5,217 nucleotides of DNA, taken from contig DAIDTN010000173.1 of the NCBI GenBank assembly GCA_027457185.1, positions 1 to 5,217 of the forward strand, read 5' to 3'. Position numbers and translations under genes: made by a program. A model generated the notes under the pieces. It searched no databases. It was given only the letters and a program-made list of their open reading frames with translations, and was not told where the DNA came from. Source of the stretch: Burkholderiales bacterium. GTDB lineage: Bacteria > Pseudomonadota > Gammaproteobacteria > Burkholderiales > SG8-39. Position 1 is the stretch's first letter, and each line of letters starts with the position of its first letter. This document shows, one piece after another, positions 1 through 5,217 of this stretch.

Positions 1-16
1 GCACCGGGATCTCCAT
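1..16 (-). CDS. Start of a further minus-strand gene (5 codons, truncated by window edge)
   Basis: The TGA that ends the protease gene (18-16) shares its last A with an ATG at 16-14, giving a TGATG stop/start overlap. The frame then reads M-E-I-P-V before the window ends. A purine-rich GAGGAG lies 2 nt upstream of the ATG, closer than an ideal Shine-Dalgarno, so translation would depend mainly on coupling to the upstream gene. Such 1-nt overlaps are common inside operons, so this is inferred to be the next gene of the groEL-protease operon. Five codons are too few to recognise a product, and the ATG could be fortuitous. Confidence 0.3.
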
Positions 17-933
17 CACTCCTCGAGATCGTCGATGTCGCCGCTGCTGCGCTTATCGCGGACCGCCAGCAGCTGATCCATTTCGCGCAGGCGCTTGAGC
101 ACCGCTGCATTCACGGTACCTGCGGGATAGGTTCCGTCCCAGCGCGACTCACCAGCCGTTCGTAGGGTCAGGATTTCGAGCGCCTCATCCATGGTCGACA
201 CCGCGTAGACATGAAACTTCCCCGATGCCGCAGCTTCGACGACTTCGTCCTTGAGCATGAGATGCCTGACATTAGCCTGGGGGATGACGACACCCTGCTC
301 ACCCGAAAGTCCCATTGCCTTGCATACCGCGAAATATCCCTCGATTTTCTCGTTTACGCCGCCTACAGCCTGGATCTCTCCACGCTGATTCACCGACCCG
401 GTGACCGCGACTCCCTGACGCACCGGCGCCTCAGCTAACGCGGACAGCAGCGTCAACAGCTCCGCTACCGATGCGCTGTCTCCATCCACCATGCCGTAAC
501 TCTGTTCAAATGCGATGGTTGCAGATAGTGAAAGCCTGTTGCCGCGGGCGAAGCGCCCGCCCAAAAATCCCGCGAGGATGAGCATGCCCTTGCTGTGCGC
601 AGCACCACTCAGCTTGGCCTCGCGTTCGATGTTCACAATCCCTTTGCCGCCAAAGAAGACTCGCGCCGTGATGCGGGAAGGCCGACCGAATGCGAAATCC
701 CCGAGATCGTGAATCGAAAGCCCATTGATCTGCCCTACGACCTCCCCCGCCACATCCACCATCAGTGTTCCTTCGGCAATGGCCTCATGGATGCGCTGTT
801 CCAGGAGGTTCGAACGGTGTATTTTCTCGTCTATCGCCTTGTTGACGTGGGCACGCGAAGTGACGGCGGCCCCGCCTCGGGCAGCCCAGTAGCTCGCTTC
901 GCGCACCAGATCCGCGAGATCGCTGAACTTCAA
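16..933 (-). CDS. Lon-related protease, proteolytic (C-terminal) part, downstream of an in-frame amber codon
   Basis: This is the second half of a Lon-family ATP-dependent protease (the AAA_32/Lon_C type that lacks the classical Lon N-domain). It starts within the alpha-helical AAA lid (about residues 1-45), followed by the Lon_C peptidase domain (about 50-257) and a charged tail ending in DDLEE. The catalytic serine is S153 in GDSAS and the lysine is K196 in GGVNEKIEG. Their separation of 43 residues is the same as S679/K722 of E. coli Lon. The family signatures GQINGLS and FGRPSRITARV are intact. The segment is in exactly the same frame as the ATPase part upstream and separated from it only by TAG at 954-952. 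The coordinate given uses TTG at 933-931, the seventh codon after the amber; only a weak purine stretch (AGAAGAA, 947-941) precedes it, so independent initiation is doubtful. With read-through the protein would be 814 residues, a normal size for the family, with the dyad at S662 and K705. Confidence 0.85.
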   Translation of the reverse strand: MKFSDLADLVREASYWAARGGAAVTSRAHVNKAIDEKIHRSNLLEQRIHEAIAEGTLMVDVAGEVVGQINGLSIHDLGDFAFGRPSRITARVFFGGKGIVNIEREAKLSGAAHSKGMLILAGFLGGRFARGNRLSLSATIAFEQSYGMVDGDSASVAELLTLLSALAEAPVRQGVAVTGSVNQRGEIQAVGGVNEKIEGYFAVCKAMGLSGEQGVVIPQANVRHLMLKDEVVEAAASGKFHVYAVSTMDEALEILTLRTAGESRWDGTYPAGTVNAAVLKRLREMDQLLAVRDKRSSGDIDDLEE

Positions 934-951
934 GGACAGTTTCTTCTGGTG

Positions 952-954
952 CTA
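952..954 (-). other. In-frame amber codon interrupting the Lon-related protease
   Basis: On the minus strand the reading is GCC GCC TAG CAC CAG AAG AAA CTG, all in one frame, so the break is a codon substitution and not a frameshift. As I recall the family, the position is occupied by a variable residue, often Glu or Gly, between the lid helix ending in AR-A and the conserved (D/H)Q-KLS segment. One base change from GAG, CAG, AAG, TGG or TTG would create it. The four visible natural gene ends (protease, groEL, cupin, dgkA) all use TGA, so none of them shows TAG used as a normal terminator here. Nonsense mutation, sequence error, suppression and a genuine split cannot be told apart from this window. 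Confidence 0.9.
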
Positions 955-2460
955 GGCGGCGCGTGCGGCCTGCTCCAAAACTCCTGCAACCGCGTCTGCA
1001 TCGAACGGCAACAGGCCTTCGTCACGACAGAGATTCGCGACGAAGTGCGCATACTGCATCGGTGACTCATGCGTGAGATCCTGATCCACGTCGAAATCAG
1101 CCTTCACCTTGAAAATGCGGCCGAAGTCCTCGTCATAGGCCTGCAGGAGGTAATAGAGAAACGGGCTGCCGACCATAACTACGCGCAACCGTATCGGGAT
1201 GGGTTCCGGCTTGATCGATGCGGTGGCAACAATGCCGTAGGCCTCGGCCGGGTCCTCGATCACGACTTCCTTGCGTATGATGGCGCGCTTCAGCGCTTCC
1301 CACGAAAGCGGGCTGCGCAGGACATCGAGCGCGTTCACCAGCAGGTAGCCGCCGTTCGCCTTCAAAATGGAACCGGCCTTGATGAGCGTGAAATCGGTAT
1401 AAAGGAACCCCATGCGCGCCTTGCGCTCCACGCGGCCCATAAGGTTTGCATACGTCGGGTTGGTGTCCTCCAGGATCGGCGCCCCGTGCGTATCCTCATT
1501 GTCCACCACCAGACTTACCGCGTAGCGGGTCACAAACCGCCCGGTGTCATCGTCGGACGTATCGGGCGTCTCCGACGTCGCCAGAAAGCTTTCGAAGTTC
1601 TTCAGGACGTCATCCTGCATAGAGCGAACGTAGTCCAGCACGTTGGCAAAGTCCTGGTAATTGCTGCGCACGGCCTCAAACAGGTGTTCGGACGTGTAGC
1701 TCGCCACACGCTGATTGAGCTTGTCGACCTTGCTGTTTATCTCCTCCTGCAGCGCACGCAATTTCTGGCGGAACGCACGAACCGCCTCGTCCACCTCCTT
1801 CTCGCGGCGCTGGATATCCGCCTTGTCCTCGGGATCAAGACCAGCAAACTCTTCGGCCCCGATGGGTTTGCCCTTGCGGACAGGCACCGTTACGAAACCC
1901 ATCGGGGTGGTCTTGATCCGGAAATCTAGCTGCCCAGCGCGTTCCTCCAGCTCTGCGCTGAGGGTGGCGTGAGTCTTGGAGAAACTCTCCTGCAGCGCCT
2001 GATGCTGTTCCTCGTAGTCCTTGCTCTGGAATGCCTTGCGAAACGCATCCTGGAGAGCGCTGACCAAATCCTGGATGTCGCGACGGAACTCGTGCCCCCT
2101 GCCCGCGGGCAGTTCCAGCGCGCGCGGACGGTCCGGGTCACGAAAATTGTAGGCGTAACACCAGTCCTCCGGAGTCGGTTGCGACTCGGCAACCTGGCGG
2201 AGCATCGGCTTAATGATGGTGTTCTTGCCGGTGCCCGGGGCGCCGGATACGTAGATGTTATAGCCGTGCCCCGCGACATGCAGCCCGAAATCCATGGCAC
2301 TTACCGCGCGTTCCTGGCCGATTATTTCCCTGGTCTCCGATAGTTCCTCGGTCGTCTTGAAGGAAAACAGTTCAGCGCCAAAGCGCGCGCGCAGACTGGC
2401 GACAGGTAGCTCCGGGTGTCCGGGCAAAGCTATGGCACTATCGAGTCTGGTGATGGACAT
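952..2460 (-). CDS. Lon-related protease, AAA+ ATPase (N-terminal) part, ending at an in-frame amber codon
   Basis: This 502-residue product is the ATPase half of a Lon-related cytoplasmic protease that would unfold proteins for the Lon_C domain encoded just downstream. Residues are numbered from ATG 2460. A short N-terminal stretch precedes the Walker A loop GAPGTGKNT (73-81). A charged, probably coiled-coil insertion lies at about 140-260. The Walker B region is GGYLLVNALD (370-379), followed by SWEALKRAI. A sensor/arginine-finger region around GSPFLYYLL and DFGRIFKVKADFD lies at about 431-458, then the first part of the alpha-helical lid. The TAG at 954-952 cuts the lid. The next codons (HQKKLSLKFSDLADLVREA) continue the family alignment in the same frame. 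ATG 2460 is preferred over TTG 2478 because AGAGG (2471-2467) sits 6 nt upstream. The gene follows groEL by 66 nt with no terminator seen, so cotranscription is likely. The Walker A residue after lysine is Asn instead of Thr/Ser. Confidence 0.88.
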   Translation of the reverse strand: MSITRLDSAIALPGHPELPVASLRARFGAELFSFKTTEELSETREIIGQERAVSAMDFGLHVAGHGYNIYVSGAPGTGKNTIIKPMLRQVAESQPTPEDWCYAYNFRDPDRPRALELPAGRGHEFRRDIQDLVSALQDAFRKAFQSKDYEEQHQALQESFSKTHATLSAELEERAGQLDFRIKTTPMGFVTVPVRKGKPIGAEEFAGLDPEDKADIQRREKEVDEAVRAFRQKLRALQEEINSKVDKLNQRVASYTSEHLFEAVRSNYQDFANVLDYVRSMQDDVLKNFESFLATSETPDTSDDDTGRFVTRYAVSLVVDNEDTHGAPILEDTNPTYANLMGRVERKARMGFLYTDFTLIKAGSILKANGGYLLVNALDVLRSPLSWEALKRAIIRKEVVIEDPAEAYGIVATASIKPEPIPIRLRVVMVGSPFLYYLLQAYDEDFGRIFKVKADFDVDQDLTHESPMQYAHFVANLCRDEGLLPFDADAVAGVLEQAARAA

Positions 2461-2466
2461 AGGCAG

Positions 2467-2471
2467 CCTCT
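2467..2471 (-). promoter_or_regulatory. Ribosome binding site deciding the protease start
   Basis: AGAGG on the minus strand lies 6 nt before ATG 2460. It falls between the alternative TTG (2478) and this ATG, which favours the ATG as the real start and trims six residues from the longest open frame. Confidence 0.6.
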
Positions 2472-2526
2472 GCGGCAACGGTATCTGACGCCATGGCGCC
2501 CGCTTCTTCGCAGTTTCGTCCGGCGC

Positions 2527-4152
2527 TCACAACCCACCCTGCGATGCCGCATTTTTTTCGGTCTCGTTACGTTCGGGAATTTCCGTCATCGTTGCCTCGG
2601 TCAACAGCAGCACGCTCGCGACCGACACCGCATTCTCCAGGGCGACTCGCACGACCTTGGTCGGATCGACGATTCCCGCCTGTACCAGGTCGACGTATTT
2701 GTTGGTGGCGGCGTCGAAACCGAGGCTCCCCTCGCCGGTAAGCATGCGGCTGACCACTACGCCGCCGTCCACGGCCGAGTTTTCCGCGATCTGACGGGTC
2801 GGTGCCTCGAGCGCCCGCGCCAGAATTTGCAGCCCGGTCTTTTCGTCGCCCTCGCACTCGGCCTGCGCGCGCGCCACTGCCGCCGTGGCGCGCAGCAAAG
2901 CAAGTCCGCCGCCCGGGACTATGCCTTCGGCGACCGCCGCCTTGGTGGCGCTAATGGCATCCTCGAGCGCCTCCTTGCGGCTTTTCATTTCTGCCTCCGA
3001 CGGCGCGCCCGCGCGGATCACGGCCACTCCACCGGACAGCTTCGCCAGCCGCTCCTCGAGTTTCTCGCGTTCATAGTCGTTCGCTGCCTTTTCCATCTGC
3101 CTGCGCATTTGCTGCATCCGCGCCTCGATCGCCTTGCGCTCACCGGCCCCGCCGATAATCGTGGTCGTGTCGCGGCTGACCACCACGCGCTTCGCGCGCC
3201 CGAGCTGTTCCACCTGAACGTTCTCGAGCTTGATGCCAATTTCATCAGAAATCACCTGGCCGCCGGTAAGGACCGCCATGTCACTGAGCATTTCCTTGCG
3301 CCGGTCGCCGAAACCCGGGGCCCTGACTGCGGCGCTGCGCAGCACGCCGCGGATCTGGTTGACGATTAGCGTCGCGAGCGCCTCGCCCTCAATCTCCTCG
3401 GCAACGAAAAGAATCGGCCGTCCGGTCTTGGCAACCTGCTCCAGCAGCGCAATGAGGTCCTGAAGCACGCCGATCCTTTTGTCGGCAATGAGGATATAGG
3501 CATCCTCCAGGACAGCCTCCATCTTTTCGGCATCGGTAACGAAGTACGGGGAAAGATAGCCGCGATCGAACTGCATACCTTCGACCACCTCCAGCTGCGT
3601 TTCGGTGGTCTTGGACTCCTCCACGGTGATGACACCGTCACCACCCACCTTTTCCATTGCCTCCGCGACCAGTTCTCCGATCGCCGCGTCGTTGTGCGCG
3701 GAGATCGTGGCGACCTGGGCCTTCTCCTTGCGCGTCCCGACGGGGCGCGACAATTCGCGCAGGGAGCCGACCGCCGCCTTCAGGCCGCGCTCAAGGCCAC
3801 GCTTGATATCAATCGCGCTGGCGCCGGCCACCACGTTGCGGAGGCCGTCCGCGAAGATGGAATGGGCAAGAATGGTTGCTGTACTGGTGCCATCTCCTAC
3901 TGCCTCGGCAGTCCTTTCCGCCGCCTGCCGGAGCACCTGCGCGCCGAGATTCTCTTCAGGATCTTCCAGGTCGACCTCTTTCGCGATGGTGACACCATCG
4001 TTGCAGACAATGGGACCGCCCCACTTTCTCTGGATAAGAACCGATTTGGATTTCGGGCCGAGAGTCACGCGTACCGCATCGGCGAGGGATGTCGCGCCGC
4101 GAAGTATCTTCTCGCGTGCGGCAGATCGAAACAGGATCCGCTTGTGGGTCAT
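2527..4152 (-). CDS. groEL: Chaperonin GroEL, divergent second-type paralogue without GGM tail
   Basis: This is a 541-residue 60-kDa chaperonin, the cytoplasmic ring that encloses and folds proteins with ATP and a GroES lid. Alignment to E. coli GroEL needs almost no gaps: D52 (NDGVTIAKE), D87 in GDGTSTAT and the hydrolytic D398 in KEALEDAI fall at the same numbers. The apical GroES/substrate-contact positions Y199, S201, Y203, F204, I234, L237, I263 and V264 keep their character, so partnership with a GroES encoded elsewhere is plausible; no groES is in the window. The N-terminus (MTHKRILFRSAAREKI) and the core PKSKSVLI-KKWG-like segment resemble the extra GroEL copies found beside stress genes in proteobacteria, not the housekeeping groESL copy. 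The C-terminus ends ERNETEKNAASQGGL and lacks the GGM repeat tail. The start at 4152 is chosen because of GAGAGGAG 8 nt upstream and the family N-terminus; the frame stays open 88 codons further up, but this looks noncoding. A FNR-type promoter lies upstream, and the Lon-related protease follows. Confidence 0.96.
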   Translation of the reverse strand: MTHKRILFRSAAREKILRGATSLADAVRVTLGPKSKSVLIQRKWGGPIVCNDGVTIAKEVDLEDPEENLGAQVLRQAAERTAEAVGDGTSTATILAHSIFADGLRNVVAGASAIDIKRGLERGLKAAVGSLRELSRPVGTRKEKAQVATISAHNDAAIGELVAEAMEKVGGDGVITVEESKTTETQLEVVEGMQFDRGYLSPYFVTDAEKMEAVLEDAYILIADKRIGVLQDLIALLEQVAKTGRPILFVAEEIEGEALATLIVNQIRGVLRSAAVRAPGFGDRRKEMLSDMAVLTGGQVISDEIGIKLENVQVEQLGRAKRVVVSRDTTTIIGGAGERKAIEARMQQMRRQMEKAANDYEREKLEERLAKLSGGVAVIRAGAPSEAEMKSRKEALEDAISATKAAVAEGIVPGGGLALLRATAAVARAQAECEGDEKTGLQILARALEAPTRQIAENSAVDGGVVVSRMLTGEGSLGFDAATNKYVDLVQAGIVDPTKVVRVALENAVSVASVLLLTEATMTEIPERNETEKNAASQGGL

Positions 4153-4160
4153 CGAATATG

Positions 4161-4168
4161 CTCCTCTC
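4161..4168 (-). promoter_or_regulatory. Strong Shine-Dalgarno of groEL
   Basis: GAGAGGAG on the minus strand ends 8 nt before ATG 4152. It fixes the groEL start and rules out the much longer upstream in-frame extension. It could sit in the 7-nt loop of a small GTGC/GCAT stem, which would leave it accessible. Confidence 0.8.
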
Positions 4169-4261
4169 GCACCCACCAAGCGCCAATTACCAGGCCCGCG
4201 AGTGCGTGCAGAGACAAAGACTGCTGGCAATCCGGCCGTCCACGCCATGCCCGCATGAATG

Positions 4262-4267
4262 CATGCT
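4262..4267 (-). promoter_or_regulatory. Possible -10 element of the groEL-protease operon
   Basis: TAGCAT on the minus strand matches four of six TATAAT positions, including the key first T, second A and last T. A start site about 6-8 nt further (near 4256) would put the centre of the FNR-like box (4297.5) at about -41, the standard class II activator position. That geometry is the main argument. The leader to ATG 4152 would then be about 100 nt. Confidence 0.45.
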
Positions 4268-4290
4268 AAGCCCGGCCTGACTGGTCGCCT

Positions 4291-4304
4291 TTGATCCAAG
4301 TCAA
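4291..4304 (-). promoter_or_regulatory. FNR/ANR/DNR-type operator upstream of groEL
   Basis: TTGATCCAAGTCAA is a near-perfect palindrome matching nine of the ten specified bases of the FNR consensus TTGAT-N4-ATCAA. It sits in the groEL upstream region, 138 nt before its ATG and about 41 nt before a plausible start site. Members of the CRP/FNR superfamily (FNR, ANR, DNR) bind such boxes and activate genes when oxygen falls or nitrogen oxides rise. The site is too far (about 270 nt) from the cupin start to be a typical activator for that gene. Which family member acts is unknown. Confidence 0.72.
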
Positions 4305-4535
4305 CAAAGACACGGCGGATCGATGTTGCTGCCGAAGCAGCGCGCCACAAACCCTGCGCCCGGCGGGCCGGAATCTCGGAATGGAAAAGGTGTGCGCCCG
4401 TTGCCGGACGGCGCAATCAATTGCCGCCATGCGCCGGGAGGTGCGATATAGCCTCGCGTCTTCCGGCCTCTTCGACGCAATTGTTCCCGGAACCGCCCAC
4501 GGCCTGGGTCCGGTGATCTGCTTTCCCGGTCGCTC

Positions 4536-4544
4536 TGCTATCAT
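4536..4544 (+). promoter_or_regulatory. Extended -10 promoter for the cupin gene
   Basis: TGCTATCAT combines an extended TGn element with TATCAT (five of six matches to TATAAT). No good -35 hexamer is found 16-18 nt upstream, which is usual for extended -10 promoters. Transcription would start near 4551, giving a leader of about 25 nt to ATG 4577. Confidence 0.5.
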
Positions 4545-4576
4545 GTGCACAGTCCCACGCCCCAGGACGAGATCCG

Positions 4577-5056
4577 ATGCAAGACGTTCAGCTGATCGAC
4601 CGCGCGCTGCTCGACCAGGTGTCGCACATGGCCCGGGAATCGACGCGGCGCCGCAAGAACTATAACTTTCATGCCGCCGACGGCGATGCCAGTCACCGCC
4701 TGCTCAACGCCATGGAACCGGACTCCTACATCCAGCCGCATCGCCATAACGATCCGTCCAAGGATGAGACCATCATCGTGCTGCGCGGTCGTTTTGGCGT
4801 GGTTTTCTTCGATCGCTGCGGAGCTGGCCCCGTAACCACTGTGCTCGACCCCGGTGGCCCGACAGTCGGGGTAACTGTCCCACACGGCATCTTTCACACG
4901 CTCGTGGCGCTCGCACCCGAAGGCATATTCTTCGAATCCAAGGCCGGACCGTACCGTCCGCTGACAACAGACGAGCGCGCGCAGTGGTCGCCCGCCGAGC
5001 AGGATACGGCGGCAAGCGAATATCTGGCTCGCCTGATTAGGCTGTTCCACGGCTGA
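4577..5056 (+). CDS. WbuC-family cupin-fold metalloprotein
   Basis: This 159-residue protein is a single-domain cupin of the WbuC type. Cupin motif 1 is HRHNDPSKDE followed by TIIVLRG, giving the probable metal ligands H55, H57 and E64. Motif 2 is GVTVPHGIFH, giving P102, G104 and ligand H107. The family hallmarks ESTRRRKNYNFH near the N-terminus and GIFFESKAGPY with WSPAE near the C-terminus are present. There is no signal peptide or membrane segment, so it is expected in the cytoplasm. WbuC proteins are named from O-antigen clusters of enterobacteria but their reaction is not established; here the gene has no sugar-biosynthesis neighbours in view. AGGA (4564-4567) lies 9 nt before the ATG. 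The gene is probably monocistronic, driven by the extended -10 just upstream, and it converges on dgkA. Confidence 0.9.
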   Translation: MQDVQLIDRALLDQVSHMARESTRRRKNYNFHAADGDASHRLLNAMEPDSYIQPHRHNDPSKDETIIVLRGRFGVVFFDRCGAGPVTTVLDPGGPTVGVTVPHGIFHTLVALAPEGIFFESKAGPYRPLTTDERAQWSPAEQDTAASEYLARLIRLFHG

Positions 5057-5069
5057 TTGCAGGACTGCG

Positions 5070-5217
5070 TCAGCGGTCCACCAGGACCAGCACCCACGTC
5101 AGCGCCGCCAGCAGCAGAGCAAGGGCAACGGCCGCCGAACCCATGTCTTTGGCGCGTCCGGCAAGCTTGTGCCATTTGCGGCCAACGCGATCGACCGTGG
5201 TTTCAACCGCGGAGTTG
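5070..5217 (-). CDS. dgkA: Diacylglycerol kinase DgkA, C-terminal 48 residues (5' end outside window)
   Basis: The minus-strand frame running in from the right edge gives NSAVETTVDRVG, then a GRAKDMGSA segment and a hydrophobic helix (AVALALLLAALTWVLVLV) before TGA at 5072-5070. This matches the C-terminal third of the small integral-membrane diacylglycerol kinase, which phosphorylates diacylglycerol from membrane-derived phospholipid turnover to phosphatidic acid in the inner membrane. The Glu of NSAVE corresponds to catalytic/metal-binding E76 of E. coli DgkA, and the Asp of KDMGSA to conserved D95. The last transmembrane segment is complete and ends with a very short D-R tail, shorter than in E. 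coli. The stop lies 13 nt beyond the cupin stop on the opposite strand, with no clear terminator between them. Confidence 0.93.
   Translation of the reverse strand, partial: NSAVETTVDRVGRKWHKLAGRAKDMGSAAVALALLLAALTWVLVLVDR

Larger units (their letters stand above)
4153..4576. other. Divergent intergenic region between groEL and the cupin gene
   Basis: These 424 nt contain no gene I can support. Toward groEL they hold an FNR-like operator (4291-4304), a possible -10 (4262-4267) and a leader of roughly 100 nt. Toward the cupin gene they hold an extended -10 (4536-4544) and a short leader. Between them, 4394-4414 can form an imperfect hairpin (GCGCC-bulged C-GT with ACGGCGC, loop TGCCGG) with no T tract, so it is not a convincing terminator. 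Open frames on both strands here are arginine/alanine-rich, without recognisable domains. Confidence 0.7.

Noticed and set aside
1069..1929. A 286-codon open frame on the plus strand.
   Set aside because: It lies entirely antisense to the conserved ATPase coding region and has no recognisable domain; long antisense frames are common in GC-rich genes.
2489..2498. Perfect 10-bp palindrome CGCCATGGCG between groEL and the protease gene.
   Set aside because: It has no loop and no T tract, so it is not a terminator; its size is compatible with chance in GC-rich DNA.
2416..3369. A 317-codon open frame on the plus strand, antisense to groEL.
   Set aside because: The product is His/Arg/Leu-rich with no family resemblance, while the opposite strand is unmistakable GroEL.
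3605..4269. Overlapping plus-strand frames antisense to the 5' part of groEL.
   Set aside because: Two mutually overlapping frames on the same strand without domains or ribosome sites are coding shadows.
4253..4270. TTAGCA followed by a GCATGAATGCATGC inverted repeat, resembling part of a CIRCE heat-shock operator.
   Set aside because: Only six of nine bases of one CIRCE arm match and the second arm is missing; the short palindrome is better read as sequence around the -10 and start site.
4394..4414. Imperfect GC-rich hairpin in the intergenic region.
   Set aside because: It has a bulge and no T tract on either strand, and lies between two divergent promoters where no terminator is needed.
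4153..4416. An 88-codon in-frame extension upstream of the groEL ATG.
   Set aside because: The family N-terminus and a strong Shine-Dalgarno both place the start at 4152; the extension would also run through the predicted leader and start site, and has no domain.
4266..4550. A 94-codon minus-strand frame in the divergent intergenic region.
   Set aside because: It begins at GTG inside the cupin promoter, is Arg/Ala-rich, has no good ribosome site or known domain, and covers the FNR-like operator.

Overview
The window is about 5.2 kb of GC-rich bacterial DNA. Protein content (a divergent GroEL, a Lon-family AAA protease, a WbuC-family cupin, the end of a DgkA-type diacylglycerol kinase), strong Shine-Dalgarno sites and an FNR/ANR-type operator point to a proteobacterium, most likely beta or gamma. 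I cannot name a genus.

Left part (1-4152, minus strand): a two-gene proteostasis operon. groEL (4152-2527) encodes a complete 541-residue second-type chaperonin with no GGM tail. It is followed after 66 nt by a gene for a Lon-related protease without the classical Lon N-domain. That gene is interrupted by a single in-frame amber codon (952-954). The AAA+ part lies upstream (2460-952) and the Ser/Lys protease part downstream (933-16), in the same frame and with the catalytic dyad intact. At the left edge another minus-strand gene appears to start at an overlapping TGATG junction (16-1).

Middle (4153-4576): a 424-nt divergent intergenic region. It holds an excellent FNR/ANR/DNR-like box (TTGATCCAAGTCAA, 4291-4304), placed about 41 nt before a plausible groEL start site. 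A TGCTATCAT extended -10 lies on the plus strand for the cupin gene. The groEL-lon operon is therefore probably induced by low oxygen rather than by a classical heat-shock element; no CIRCE or sigma-32 site is seen.

Right part: a plus-strand WbuC-family cupin metalloprotein gene (4577-5056) converges, with a 13-nt gap, on the 3' end of a minus-strand dgkA (5217-5070, 48 codons visible).

Taken together, the chaperonin and protease look like a fold-or-degrade pair under oxygen control. The main anomaly is the amber codon that cuts the protease inside its AAA lid. It may be a recent nonsense mutation, a sequence error, a suppressed or read-through stop, or a true split protein.
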